Source: Bin87 sp034421995 (GTDB lineage: Bacteria > Chloroflexota > Dehalococcoidia > Lucifugimonadales > UBA3495). From it: 64,000 nucleotides of DNA. Below, piece by piece: positions 1 through 8,319 of the stretch (within the stretch, counting starts at the first letter, position 1; the number at the start of each line of letters is the position of its first letter). The stretch spans positions 1 through 64,000 of the forward strand of contig DAOUJY010000006.1 in assembly GCA_034421995.1 (NCBI GenBank), read 5' to 3'. Under the pieces are notes generated by a model, which was given only the letters and a program-made list of their open reading frames with translations, did not search any database and had not been told where the DNA came from. Both the position numbers and the translations under genes were made by a program.

Positions 1-83
1 TCAACCTATTGGTGAACTGGAATGGCTTGGAACCTGACGAAACCGGACGCATCCATCGCTCCATCGCTAACTTCACCCTCTGA
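1..83 (+). CDS. 3' end of an unidentified gene (partial)
   Basis: One frame is open from the window edge to a TGA at 81-83 and reads as ordinary coding sequence (26 visible codons ending SIANFTL). The next gene starts 68 bp later with its own ribosome binding site, so this is probably the C-terminus of a separate gene entering from the left. Too little is visible to name a family. A chance open frame of this length is possible. Confidence 0.4.
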   Translation, partial: NLLVNWNGLEPDETGRIHRSIANFTL

Positions 84-151
84 CACAAACTAGCACCAAC
101 GGTTGATAAGGTGCGCCAACCCATAATCGGCGTCCTGCAAGGAGGACAACA

Positions 152-1819
152 ATGGCCACACCAGTAGTTCGGAAATCATTGATTGTGCTGGGGATTTTCG
201 CCGTCTTGCTATTAGCGATTGCGGCGGCAAGAAGCGCCCCGGTCATTACCGCAACCGATCCCCCGAGCCGGCCCAAAATTACCTCAGTCGCCGTAACCAG
301 CGACCCTGCGGACGACGTGGGCATTACGATCCCCTACCGGGTCCTGGAAAACGGCATGGGGCTGCGCCGCGACGACACCAGATACGCGGCCGGCGATACC
401 CTCTTGCTGACGGTCACCTTCGACCAGGCGGTGACGGTGACCGGAAATCCTCAGTTGAACTTCGTAATGAAAAACGCCTCCAGGACCGCCGCTTTCAGGT
501 CTACGGACGGCACGCGGGTTGTGTTCGCCTATCCAATCGTGGCGGGCGACGAGGACCGGAACGGCGTCTCCGTCAATGCGGATTCTCTGGCCCTGAACGG
601 CGGAACGATTCAGAACGCATCAGGAGTTGACGCCGACCTGTCCCACAACAAGCTGGGCGACCAGCGCGGACACATCGTTGACGGAATCGCGCCCCGCATT
701 TCCAGTCTCCGGCTGACGAACAACGACTACACCAGAGACAAGGTTCTTGCCATCGGCGAGGAAGTTACAATCAGAGCCCAATTTTCCGAGCGCCTCGTCT
801 ATGCCAGCATCGCCGGCCCGCCTCAGGCCGTGATCCAGGTCGGCGACCGGGAACGTCGGGCGGACTGGCGAAGCACGGCCTGGGGACGTGGATTCGTCTA
901 CGTAATCCAAGAGGGAGACCTTGACACGGACGGGATCAGCATCAAGTCAAATTCCATCGACCTGAACGGTGGCACCATCCAGGACAAGGCCGGCAATCAC
1001 GCCAACCTGCGACATTCCAGGGTGGCCGATAATTGGGAGTTCGTCGTCGATGGCGTCCGCCCGACCGTCAAGAAGATCCGCATCACCAGCGATCCCGGCG
1101 ATGACGATACCTACCAGCCTGGCGACACCATCGAAGCTACGGTGACGTTCAGCGAGCCCATGCGGGTCTATGACACCCGGGTCACCAAGGACGGCAAAAC
1201 CTACACCATCACCCCTACCCTTGCGCTCAACATCGGCGGCTCGCTCCGCACCGCCGAGTATTGGAAAACCAACGGCAAGGACGTGCTGTTTACCTATCGG
1301 GTGTCCCAAGACGACCAGGACGCCAACGGCATATCCATCGCCGCTAACCAACTCTCGCGGGCCGACTCCAGAATCCCGGGCTACGGGGCCGTAATCAGGG
1401 ACGATGTGGGCACTGGCTTGGGCGCGAATGAGGCGACGCTGGATCACCCCGCCCTGGCCGACAATGCTTCCCACAAGGTTGGAAGCGGGTCGGGCGCGCA
1501 GGATTCACCGCCCCCGCCGGCGGATGATGAGCTGGAGGCGCCGGGGCCGGTGGGTTCGGTCAACCTTGCCATTGAGCGGGGCAATAAGAGGCACACCGTC
1601 ACGGTGTCCTGGACGCCCAACGATACCGGCGGGCAGGCGGACCGCTACATCGTGTGGATGAAGCCCATGGATGGCAGCAACGGCAAGACCAGGCGGGTCA
1701 GCGCCGATAAGCTCTGGTCGAAATTCAAGGTAAAAAGCGGCATCACCTACCGATTCAGCGTGCGCGCTCAGAACGAAGCCGGCAAGGGCGAGCGCGTTTA
1801 CAACTACATCACCCCATGA
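152..1819 (+). CDS. Secreted multi-domain adhesin-like protein (three Ig-like repeats + Fn3)
   Basis: 555 aa. An N-terminal signal peptide (about residues 1-29: Arg-Lys, then an Ala/Leu/Ile-rich core ending near AAARSAP) points to export. Three tandem repeats of roughly 110-130 residues follow (about 42-180, 181-310, 311-450). Each has the pattern ITSDP...GDT...VTFxx...F.Y.V...D.D.NGISI...LNGGTI, as in bacterial SwmB/Ig-like surface repeats. A Pro/Asp/Glu linker (about 452-468) leads to a C-terminal fibronectin type III-like domain (about 470-555, SVNLAIE..., YRFSVRAQNEAG). There is no sortase motif or C-terminal membrane segment. The start has AAGGAGG just upstream. It is likely a cell-surface or secreted binding protein; ligand unknown. 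Its stop overlaps the ATG of a tiny downstream ORF. Confidence 0.8.
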   Translation: MATPVVRKSLIVLGIFAVLLLAIAAARSAPVITATDPPSRPKITSVAVTSDPADDVGITIPYRVLENGMGLRRDDTRYAAGDTLLLTVTFDQAVTVTGNPQLNFVMKNASRTAAFRSTDGTRVVFAYPIVAGDEDRNGVSVNADSLALNGGTIQNASGVDADLSHNKLGDQRGHIVDGIAPRISSLRLTNNDYTRDKVLAIGEEVTIRAQFSERLVYASIAGPPQAVIQVGDRERRADWRSTAWGRGFVYVIQEGDLDTDGISIKSNSIDLNGGTIQDKAGNHANLRHSRVADNWEFVVDGVRPTVKKIRITSDPGDDDTYQPGDTIEATVTFSEPMRVYDTRVTKDGKTYTITPTLALNIGGSLRTAEYWKTNGKDVLFTYRVSQDDQDANGISIAANQLSRADSRIPGYGAVIRDDVGTGLGANEATLDHPALADNASHKVGSGSGAQDSPPPPADDELEAPGPVGSVNLAIERGNKRHTVTVSWTPNDTGGQADRYIVWMKPMDGSNGKTRRVSADKLWSKFKVKSGITYRFSVRAQNEAGKGERVYNYITP

Positions 1820-1899
1820 GCCACCACAACACTGGCTGGAGCAGTGCTCCGGCCGACGACTGCGACGCCATCGAGTGTTGCAAAGACGAAAGCCGGTGA
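1816..1899 (+). CDS. Candidate 27-aa small ORF overlapping the surface-protein stop
   Basis: ATG overlaps the upstream TGA as ATGA, the usual geometry of translational coupling. The product is 27 aa, rich in His, Cys, Asp and Glu (MSHHNTGWSS..., CDAIECCKDESR). No family recognised. It overlaps the next small ORF through GTGA. Support is only the overlap geometry and the reading frame, so it may not be translated. Confidence 0.3.
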   Translation: MSHHNTGWSSAPADDCDAIECCKDESR

Positions 1900-1922
1900 C
1901 CGTCGAAATCTACGACGGTCAC
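1896..1922. repeat. 10-bp inverted repeat at small-ORF start
   Basis: Perfect stem GTGACCGTCG / CGACGGTCAC with a 7-nt loop. It lacks a T-run, so it is not an obvious terminator. It could fold over the GTG start of the 42-aa ORF. Confidence 0.5.
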
Positions 1923-2024
1923 GCCCTGGTTTTTCGCAGCGGTCCGCTTGAAATTACCGGCCTGGTAGTGCTGATAAACTGTGCCGCGCACTACGTCCCG
2001 CCCGATGACGAAAACCGTCGCTAA
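1896..2024 (+). CDS. Candidate 42-aa small ORF, GTG start
   Basis: Begins with GTG overlapping the preceding TGA (GTGA) and encodes 42 aa (VTVEIYDGHALVFRSG..., ending PPDDENRR) with beta-strand-like alternation and a short hydrophobic stretch (TGLVVLINCAA). A perfect 10-bp inverted repeat (1896-1905/1913-1922) covers the start. Composition looks more protein-like than chance, but no homologue is known to me. With the gene before it, it would form a three-member overlapping chain. Confidence 0.35.
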   Translation: MTVEIYDGHALVFRSGPLEITGLVVLINCAAHYVPPDDENRR

Positions 2025-2121
2025 ACCACACCAGTTCGCGCCTGGTGATGGCGGGTTTTCGTTGGGATCCGCGGCGAAATCCGTAATTACGGGGGGCAAA
2101 AACCGGGCGGCGGAAATCGTC

Positions 2122-2141
2122 ATTCCCGCTTTCTCGGGAAT
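2122..2141. repeat. ATTCCCG...CGGGAAT short inverted repeat
   Basis: Seven-base arms ATTCCCG (2122-2128) and CGGGAAT (2135-2141) around CTTTCT, preceded by CGTC. The shape resembles dispersed short intergenic repeats (dRS3-like) seen in several bacteria. Only one copy is visible here. Confidence 0.5.
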
Positions 2142-2185
2142 CCCCGCACAAACGGGTTGACGTAACATATACTGTGCGGTTCACA

Positions 2186-2217
2186 CGGCCCGACTTTTCC
2201 CGGGAAAAGTCGGGCCG
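2186..2217. repeat. 32-bp perfect palindrome
   Basis: Arms of 16 bases with no loop, perfectly self-complementary (left arm CGGCCCGACTTTTCCC). No T-run follows, so it is not a typical terminator for the genes to the left. A dispersed palindromic repeat or a protein-binding site are both possible. Confidence 0.8.
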
Positions 2218-2349
2218 ATTTGGGTGCATCCCAGGAGTTGACAGGGGTATATCCACGGGTATGGGATGGGTATATCCAACCGGCCACGATTATCACGATT
2301 CTCTGATACCCCATTTCAAAATGAGTCACTACCGGTGTCAGTCGGCCAC

Positions 2350-2355
2350 TATAAT
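2350..2355 (+). promoter_or_regulatory. TATAAT -10-like hexamer before penicillin acylase
   Basis: Exact TATAAT 48 bp upstream of the chosen ATG. No convincing TTGACA at 16-19 bp spacing. It is consistent with a promoter giving a short leader; weak evidence alone. Confidence 0.35.
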
Positions 2356-2403
2356 GCTCACATCGCGTTGAGCATTGCAGTTGAACAACCATGGAGTTGC
2401 CTC

Positions 2404-4761
2404 ATGACGACTACCGCCGCCGGCCGCGCCAGCCTCACCGTCTCCGACCTTCAAGCCGCCGTTCCCCGGATGGATGGCGAGATCGCCCTGCCCGGCCTTT
2501 ACGCTGGCGTCCACGTCTGGCGGGACCAGTGGGGCGTACCACACATCCGCGCCGCCAACGAGCATGACGCCTGGTTCGCCCAGGGTTTTGTGACGGCCCA
2601 GGACCGGCTGTGGGCCATGGAATATGATCGCCGTCGCGCCGTGGGCCGTTGGGCGGAGGCGGCGGGCAAATCCGCGATAGGCCAGGATATGCAGATGCGG
2701 CGGCACCGCCTGGAGGATGCCGCCCGCGCCGACTACGAAGCCGCCGGCTCGCGGGCCAAAGCCATGCTGGAAGCCTATTCCGACGGGGTCAACGCCTTTA
2801 TCAAGAGCGAGGCCCCCTTGCCGGCTGAATATGCCGTTACGGGCATATCACCCGAACCATGGGAACCCTGGCACTGTCTGGCGATTTACAAAGTCCGGCA
2901 CATCTTCATGGGAGTATTCGAGACCAAGGCGTGGCGCACCCGGATGGTCAAGGCACTGGGGCCGGAGCGGGCGGCTCAGTTGTTCCCGTCCTACCCACCC
3001 GGTCAGCCCGTCATCATTCCCACCGGCGCCGATTACGACGGCGAGGTTGACGTGGGACTGGCGCAACTGCTGGAACACGCCGCCAACCTGAACCTGATCG
3101 GCGAGATGGACAGCGGCTCCAACTCGTGGGCCATCGGGCCGGAACGCACCGCCACCGGCGGGCCGCTGCTGGCCGGCGACAGTCACCGGGGCTTGGACAC
3201 GCCCAGCGTCTATTACCAGAACCACCTGGCTTGCGACACCTTTGACGTGATTGGAAACTCCTTCGCCGGCGTACCCGGATTTCCCCACTTTGGGCACAAT
3301 ACCTGGGTGGCCTGGTGCGTGACGCACACCGCCGCCGACTATCAGGACCTGTACATCGAGTGGTTCAACGACGCCGACCCGGCGCTCTACCAGAACCAGG
3401 GCATCTGGTTCAACGCCGACGTGCGGGACGAGGTGATCAAGGTGCGCGACGGCGATGACGTGCATATGCGCACCTGGGCCACTCATCACGGCCCGGTGGT
3501 CGGCGGGGATCCCATGTCGGGCTATGGGCTGGCACTGCGCTACACCGCCGGCGATGGCGGTGATTCTTGGACGAACATCCTGCCGGCCATGCTGGAGGCC
3601 CAGAGCGTAGAGCAACTCGCCGACGCCATGGAAGGTTGGGTTGACCCGGTAAACAACTTCGTCATGGCCGACGTTCACGGCAACTACGGCTACCAGTGTC
3701 GTGGTGAAATCCCCCGTCGTCCCGGCGACGTTCCCGTTCCCCTGCCCGTGCCGGGCTGGGACGGGGAGCACGAGTGGCAGGGCAGCATCCCGTTCCGGGA
3801 AATGCCCCGCAACATCAATCCCCCACAGGGATACATCGTGACTGCCAACAACCGACCGGTTGACGCTGATTACCCCTACTACATTTCAATGGACTTTGCG
3901 CCCGGCTACCGGGCCATGCGCGTGGCTCACGGCGTCAACAGTATCGCCAATCCCGCCGCTGTGGATATGAGCCGCATCCACTCCGAGCGGCTGTCCATAC
4001 CCGCCCAGGCGTATGTATCCGCGCTGGCCGGCGTACCGGCTCCGGAGGAACCGACCGCCGCCGAAGCCCTGCGCCGGTTGCAGAAGTGGTCGGGCAGCAT
4101 GGATCCCGACGCAGTGGAGCCGACCATCTACAGCGCAATGCGAGATGCCCTGCTGTGGCGACTGCTGAAGCACAACATCGGCGAGGAGTTGGCCGCTATG
4201 GCGTGGCAGCCCATGGACCGGGGGCGAGGCGTTTTCCTCAACCGTTTCAAGAACCTGATGACCGACGGGATGAGCGCCGGCGACACCGACCTTCTCCCCG
4301 AGGACACGGATTGGGCCGGCGTTTTGACAACAGCTTTGGAAGACGGGGTTCGGACCTTGAAGGTCAAGCTTGGACCTGACATGGACGGCTGGAGCTGGAA
4401 CCGGGTGCATCGGGCGCGACCGCAGCATCCGTTATCCCTGGCGAGGCCCGAGCTGGGCAAGCTGCTGGACCCGCCGGAGATACCCACCGGGGGCGACGGC
4501 GATACCCCTTGGGCCGGGTCATACGCGCCGGGCGACCTGGCGACGGTGCTCGGGCTGTCCGTGTTCCGCTACGCTTACGACCCGGCGGACTGGGAACGCT
4601 CGCTGTGGGCGGTGCCGTTGGGAGCGTCGGGGCATCCCGGCAGTCCGCACTTCGCCGACCAGTCGGAAATGTGGAGCCACGTCCGCATGGCGTCGATGAT
4701 GTACGGTTGGGAACGGGTGAAGGTGGCCGCGGAGACGGAGCAGAGTCTCCTGCCAGCATAA
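2404..4761 (+). CDS. Penicillin acylase family Ntn hydrolase
   Basis: 785 aa from the ATG at 2404, preceded by GGAG at 7 bp. The frame is open further upstream (to 2266) but that part has no family character. Family members are autocatalytically cleaved precursors that hydrolyse amides (beta-lactams, acyl-homoserine lactones, other N-acyl compounds). The alpha region starts with VHVWRDQWGVPHIRA and AQDRLWAMEYDRR. The beta chain would begin at Ser239 in GSNSWAIGP, the expected N-terminal nucleophile after cleavage behind Gly238. Downstream motifs FGHNTWVAWCVTHTAADYQD and VTANNRP fit the oxyanion and catalytic Asn regions. Length is normal. No clear Sec signal peptide is seen with this start, so cytoplasmic or atypical export. 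Substrate cannot be deduced; quorum-signal acylase and general amide hydrolase are both possible. Confidence 0.9.
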   Translation: MTTTAAGRASLTVSDLQAAVPRMDGEIALPGLYAGVHVWRDQWGVPHIRAANEHDAWFAQGFVTAQDRLWAMEYDRRRAVGRWAEAAGKSAIGQDMQMRRHRLEDAARADYEAAGSRAKAMLEAYSDGVNAFIKSEAPLPAEYAVTGISPEPWEPWHCLAIYKVRHIFMGVFETKAWRTRMVKALGPERAAQLFPSYPPGQPVIIPTGADYDGEVDVGLAQLLEHAANLNLIGEMDSGSNSWAIGPERTATGGPLLAGDSHRGLDTPSVYYQNHLACDTFDVIGNSFAGVPGFPHFGHNTWVAWCVTHTAADYQDLYIEWFNDADPALYQNQGIWFNADVRDEVIKVRDGDDVHMRTWATHHGPVVGGDPMSGYGLALRYTAGDGGDSWTNILPAMLEAQSVEQLADAMEGWVDPVNNFVMADVHGNYGYQCRGEIPRRPGDVPVPLPVPGWDGEHEWQGSIPFREMPRNINPPQGYIVTANNRPVDADYPYYISMDFAPGYRAMRVAHGVNSIANPAAVDMSRIHSERLSIPAQAYVSALAGVPAPEEPTAAEALRRLQKWSGSMDPDAVEPTIYSAMRDALLWRLLKHNIGEELAAMAWQPMDRGRGVFLNRFKNLMTDGMSAGDTDLLPEDTDWAGVLTTALEDGVRTLKVKLGPDMDGWSWNRVHRARPQHPLSLARPELGKLLDPPEIPTGGDGDTPWAGSYAPGDLATVLGLSVFRYAYDPADWERSLWAVPLGASGHPGSPHFADQSEMWSHVRMASMMYGWERVKVAAETEQSLLPA

Positions 4762-4799
4762 TGCTACAATCTCAGTATGAACCTGCGGAGGAATCGAAT

Positions 4800-5084
4800 A
4801 TGGCAATCCTGCCGGCCAACAGCGCCAAATATACTGCATTGAGAGTGCTTGCGGTTGTGTTGCCACTGGCCATCGCTATGGGTGTGACAGCTGTAGCGTT
4901 CTATGTTACCGATGTGTTTGGCATTCTTTTCAGGGAGACGAACACTAATCTACAATTGATCGTGCTTGTGCCTGCATCCGTGTTGGCGGTTATCACCACG
5001 TTCTTTGCAGCGAAAATCCTGTGGAGTGCCAGTGACCCTGCGGACAACCAAAGTGACGATGCTCCCGATGATGGCCAGACGTGA
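4800..5084 (+). CDS. Small two-helix membrane protein
   Basis: 94 aa with two hydrophobic segments (about residues 12-42 and 50-76) and an acidic C-terminal tail (SDDAPDDGQT). The ATG at 4800 is chosen because CGGAGGA lies 8-9 bp upstream. An earlier ATG at 4761 overlaps the acylase stop (TAATG) and would add 13 residues. It is probably cotranscribed with the acylase gene and overlaps the next membrane-protein gene by GTGA. Family not recognised. Confidence 0.6.
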   Translation: MAILPANSAKYTALRVLAVVLPLAIAMGVTAVAFYVTDVFGILFRETNTNLQLIVLVPASVLAVITTFFAAKILWSASDPADNQSDDAPDDGQT

Positions 5085-5473
5085 ACGGGCGCGATTGGCA
5101 CATGATGGGATGGGTGTGGGTTGCTGGAGGGATCGTGTTGGGTTTGGGCCTCCTGCTAGCCGCAAGATTCCGTATCGACCCTATTTTCGCCTTCGACACC
5201 GGCTTGGGAACGGCGCTTTTGCTAGTTGCAGGGGGCATTCTGTTCGCCGTAGCGCTGCCTGCCCTCACGACGGCCGACAACAAACTGGTATCCACCGCAG
5301 GTGTACTGACCGCGATATTTGGCTATGGTGGAACCTCTATTATCCTCTTCGACGAAAATCCTATCCTCTTCGCGCTGGTGTGGCTCTATCACTTCTACCT
5401 CGTATTTTTTGCGTTTGCCCTCGCGGTGACGTCTCGCTGGATACGTAGGATCTTCACGAAGTTACGGAGTTAG
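5081..5473 (+). CDS. Four-helix membrane protein of unknown function
   Basis: 130 aa beginning with GTG that overlaps the previous stop codon (GTGA), suggesting coupled translation; an ATG at 5102 is an alternative. Four hydrophobic segments (about 10-28, 42-62, 68-88, 92-120) and a short basic C-terminus (RWIRRIFTKLRS). Its last bases overlap the stop codon of the convergent LLM oxidoreductase gene. No family recognised. The pair with the 94-aa protein suggests a small membrane complex; this is inference. Confidence 0.6.
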   Translation: MNGRDWHMMGWVWVAGGIVLGLGLLLAARFRIDPIFAFDTGLGTALLLVAGGILFAVALPALTTADNKLVSTAGVLTAIFGYGGTSIILFDENPILFALVWLYHFYLVFFAFALAVTSRWIRRIFTKLRS

Positions 5474-6480
5474 TCGTCGCGCAGGTGCGGGGCAACTTGG
5501 TCGGCGAACAGCTCGAGGTTGGCTATGCCGTCTCGCAGCGGCATTCCGGGCCACATCATGCGGAAACAGCCGTGGGACATTCCCAAAGAGCGGTAGCGCG
5601 ACAACTCTTCGACCACCTCATCGGGACTGCCGATGACGAAGCGGTCACGGGCCAAATCCTCGAAGGGTTCCCGGAAGTTTTCCTCGCCGGGCAGGGCTTT
5701 GTCCTGACCCCATTGGGCGTAGGCTTCGTACTTGCCGCCGAGGTAGGGAGCCGCGCTGGCGAAGGCTTCCTCGTGGGTGCGGCCCACGAAAACCTCGCGG
5801 CCCAAGGGGAGGCGGTCGGGCGCGCCTGAATTGGCCGCGCCCGCCGCTTCGTGGTACATCTCAACCTGTTGGCTGATGGTGTCGAACTTGGCGTGGGGGT
5901 TGACGTACCAGGTGTAGCCCAGTCGCGCGGCGCGGGTGATGGCGGCGTCGCTGTTGGCCGCCACCCACACCGGCGGGTGCGGCTGCTGGACCGGGCGCAG
6001 CATCAGCTGGGCATCGTGCAGGCGAAAATACTGACCTTCGTAGTTGACCTTCTCGCCCGACCACAGCAGTCGCATGGCCTCCAGGCATTCCAGGTAGCGA
6101 CTGACGCGGGTTCGGCGGGGAACGCCGAAGTTGTCGTATTCCTCATCCCGGTAACCCAAAGCGGCGCTCAGCGTGAAGTTGCCGCCGGTGATGATGTCCA
6201 TGGTTGCCACCCGCTCCGCCAGGTCAACCGGGTGGTGCAGGGGCACCAGCAGGGTCGCCACCAAACCCATTCCCCGGGCTTCGGCGGAAATGCGGGCCAG
6301 CAGGGGGATGGTCTGCAATTGCTGGTACGGATCGGTGAGGTAATGCTGGCCTTGATAGACCATATCGAAGCCGAGGTCCCGGGCCGCGCCCACGTAGGCG
6401 CAGATGTCGGCGAAAGCCTGCTGCATATCCGAGCCGGCCGGCTGCTGGGCGATGGCGGAAAGGGAAACTCCGAACTTCAT
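5470..6480 (-). CDS. LLM class (luciferase-like) flavin/F420-dependent oxidoreductase
   Basis: 336 aa. The N-terminus MKFGVSLSAIAQ and following (beta/alpha)8-barrel signatures are typical of bacterial luciferase-like monooxygenases: ITGGNFTLSAALGYRDEEYDNFG (about 97-120), PHPPVWVAANS (about 163-173) and IGSPDEVVEELSRY near the C-terminus. Members use reduced FMN or F420 to oxidise or reduce small organic molecules; the substrate is not predictable here. Length fits the family. Two more members lie at 48.9-49.9 and 57.2-58.2 kb. It stands alone, with a palindromic repeat about 80 bp upstream of its start. Confidence 0.88.
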   Translation of the reverse strand: MKFGVSLSAIAQQPAGSDMQQAFADICAYVGAARDLGFDMVYQGQHYLTDPYQQLQTIPLLARISAEARGMGLVATLLVPLHHPVDLAERVATMDIITGGNFTLSAALGYRDEEYDNFGVPRRTRVSRYLECLEAMRLLWSGEKVNYEGQYFRLHDAQLMLRPVQQPHPPVWVAANSDAAITRAARLGYTWYVNPHAKFDTISQQVEMYHEAAGAANSGAPDRLPLGREVFVGRTHEEAFASAAPYLGGKYEAYAQWGQDKALPGEENFREPFEDLARDRFVIGSPDEVVEELSRYRSLGMSHGCFRMMWPGMPLRDGIANLELFADQVAPHLRDD

Positions 6481-6562
6481 TGCGGTACCTCGGTTGGGGT
6501 CGAACGGCTGACGCGTAAAGAGCAGCGTCAGGTTGATCTGGTGGATGCAGCTGCCATCGCGC

Positions 6563-6590
6563 GTAGGGGCGAATGATCATTCGCCCCTAC
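6563..6590. repeat. 28-bp perfect palindrome, family A (copy 1)
   Basis: Perfectly self-complementary; left arm GTAGGGGCGAATGA. A second copy differing only at the centre is at 31967-31994. Both are intergenic, between gene ends and starts. This indicates a dispersed palindromic repeat family rather than a local terminator. Confidence 0.85.
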
Positions 6591-6627
6591 ATTGGATACT
6601 CAGGCCACAGTGGAGAAACTACACGAT

Positions 6628-7098
6628 CTATCCGGCCAGCTCTCGGCCCAGCAGGTCTATGGCGGCCCGCACCGCTCCGTGCTTGGTGGCGTCCCGGTCG
6701 CCGCCGACGCGGATCTCAATGGCGGCATCCTCGCCGCCCTTCACCGCCAGCCCAATCCAGAAGGTGCCGATGGGCAGGCCGCTGCGTCCCGGCGCCGGAC
6801 CGGTGACGCCCGTGGTTGAGAGGGCATAGTCGGTGCCGGTCAGCTCCAACGCCCCCCTGGCCATGGCGATGGCCATTTCCCGGCTGACGCTGCCCGCCGT
6901 TTCGTAGAGTTCGTCGGGGACGCCCAGGATCTTCTCCTTCAGGCCGCCGGTGTACGCGACGACGCCGCCGGGGAAGAAGCGTGACGCTCCGGGGATGGTG
7001 CCCAAAGTGTAACCGAGCAGTCCGTTGGTGCAGGCTTCCGCCACCGATACGGTCTGCTCACGGTCCAAGAGAATCTGTGCCACCTGTGCTACTTCCAC
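6628..7098 (-). CDS. pncC: CinA C-terminal domain protein (PncC-type nicotinamide-nucleotide amidase)
   Basis: 156 aa, the length of stand-alone PncC/CinA-C proteins, which deamidate nicotinamide mononucleotide to nicotinate mononucleotide in pyridine nucleotide salvage. Matching motifs: VSVAEACTNGLLGYTLG near residues 17-33 (family AESCTGG), PGASRFFPGGVVAYTGGLK (about 36-55), STTGVTGPAPG (about 96-106) and GDRDATKHGAV near the end. CTNG in place of CTGG and GPAPG in place of GPGGG are deviations, but the fold signature is clear. The gene lies just after a small ABM-like gene on the same strand. Confidence 0.82.
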   Translation of the reverse strand: MEVAQVAQILLDREQTVSVAEACTNGLLGYTLGTIPGASRFFPGGVVAYTGGLKEKILGVPDELYETAGSVSREMAIAMARGALELTGTDYALSTTGVTGPAPGRSGLPIGTFWIGLAVKGGEDAAIEIRVGGDRDATKHGAVRAAIDLLGRELAG

Positions 7099-7127
7099 GT
7101 TGTTTGCCTCCTGAATAGCGGCCGTGG

Positions 7128-7451
7128 TTAGACGTCCATCATCTTGTCCGGAGACATCAATTCCCAGAACTCGATGCGGTTGCTTTCAACCAATGGCCTG
7201 ATCTCTGCGCCCACTTCCAGCGCCGCCGGTGGCAGCTGATTCTCACCCCGCATCGGCGACATCAGGGCTTCGTCAGTCCATTGGAGGATGACGACGTCCT
7301 GTTCCGCCGGAGTGGTCGCGCCGTTGAAATATACTTGGAATTCGCTGCGCTGGCCGGCGTCGTGGTAAATCTGCGCCTGTTTTTGCAACAGGCTGGCGAC
7401 CCGCCGGGCCTCGCCGGGTTTGGTCTTGAAAATTCTCCTGAGGACGTACAT
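7128..7451 (-). CDS. Small NIPSNAP/ABM-like protein
   Basis: 107 aa. The ATG at 7451 is chosen because CAAGGAGAT lies 5-6 bp upstream; the frame is open further but unlike a protein. The N-terminus MYVLRRIFKTKPGEARRVAS, the central WTDEALMSP and the length suggest a dimeric alpha/beta-barrel (NIPSNAP or antibiotic-biosynthesis-monooxygenase fold). Function unknown; some relatives act on quinones or bind heme. It sits 30 bp before the pncC-like gene and may be cotranscribed. Confidence 0.6.
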   Translation of the reverse strand: MYVLRRIFKTKPGEARRVASLLQKQAQIYHDAGQRSEFQVYFNGATTPAEQDVVILQWTDEALMSPMRGENQLPPAALEVGAEIRPLVESNRIEFWELMSPDKMMDV

Positions 7452-7546
7452 AGGGATCTCCTTGTTCGGAACTTGGATGGAATATGACCGCGAATATGAT
7501 ACCCCAATTTCGCGGCCCGACGGGTTCAATCGGGGTACATCGTCGG

Positions 7547-8308
7547 CTAACGTTTGCGCAGCAAAGACAGGAACTCCCGGTTCCCGGCATCGCCGGTGAT
7601 TGGAGACCGGATGGTGTCCAGCAATTCGACGTCGGCTCGGCCCGTCAGCCAATCTTGAACCCGTAGCAAAATTTCGACGCGCTGCGCGTCGTCTCTTACG
7701 ACTCCGCCTTTGCCCACCTCGCCCCGTCGCGCTTCGAACTGCGGTTTGACCAGAACGATGGCAAATCCGCCGGCACGGACGTGGGTTAGCGGTTCGGGAA
7801 GGGCCATGGTCAGGGAAATGAAGGACACGTCGGCCACCAGCAAATCCACCGGCTCCGGCAGCTCGAATGGATAGCGTGCGTTTAGTTTCTCCAGGCAAAC
7901 GACACGCGGGTCCTGGCGAAGCCGGTAATGCAGTTGGCCGTGTCCCACGTCCACGGCGTACACCGTCGCCACGCCCCGCTGCAGCAGGCAGTCGGTAAAG
8001 CCGCCGGTGGAGGCACCGACATCCAGGGCGACGCTGCCCGCGAGGGCGATGCCGTGGGCATCGGTCCAGGTATCCAGAGCGTGAGCCAGTTTGACGCCGC
8101 CCCTGCTGACGTAGGGGAGGCGTTCCTTCAATTCCAATGGCGTGTCCGGGGCGAGGAACGCGCCGGCCTTCGGCACCGGGCCGGCCGGCGAGAGGACCGC
8201 GCCGGCCATTATCAACGCCTGGGCTTGCTCTCGGCTTTCGACCATCCCCCGCTCCACCAGCAGCAGATCGGCGCGGCGTCGCGATTTGGCTTTTGCGTGG
8301 TCCGCCAT
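7547..8308 (-). CDS. tlyA: TlyA-family rRNA 2'-O-methyltransferase (S4 + FtsJ-like)
   Basis: 253 aa. An N-terminal S4 RNA-binding segment (RRADLLLVERGMVESREQAQ, then YVSRGGVKLAHALD) is followed by a Rossmann methyltransferase with SAM site ALDVGASTGGFTDCLLQRG and motifs YAVDVGHGQL, LLVADVSFISL and IVLVKPQFEARR, all typical of TlyA/hemolysin A proteins that 2'-O-methylate rRNA. The gene overlaps or abuts the preceding crotonase stop: a GTG at 8323 overlaps it as GTGA, while the ATG at 8308 gives the usual family N-terminus. Length is normal. Historical 'hemolysin' labels are misleading. Confidence 0.88.
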   Translation of the reverse strand: MADHAKAKSRRRADLLLVERGMVESREQAQALIMAGAVLSPAGPVPKAGAFLAPDTPLELKERLPYVSRGGVKLAHALDTWTDAHGIALAGSVALDVGASTGGFTDCLLQRGVATVYAVDVGHGQLHYRLRQDPRVVCLEKLNARYPFELPEPVDLLVADVSFISLTMALPEPLTHVRAGGFAIVLVKPQFEARRGEVGKGGVVRDDAQRVEILLRVQDWLTGRADVELLDTIRSPITGDAGNREFLSLLRKR

Positions 8309-8319
8309 TGGTCTGGCCG

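Larger units (their letters stand above)
2025..2403. other. Intergenic region with two palindromes
   Basis: About 380 bp without a supported gene. It holds a 7-bp-arm repeat of the ATTCCCG...CGGGAAT type, a 32-bp perfect palindrome, two copies of GGGTATATCCA-like sequence near 2246-2280, and a TATAAT hexamer at 2350-2355 just upstream of the penicillin-acylase start. Confidence 0.7.
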
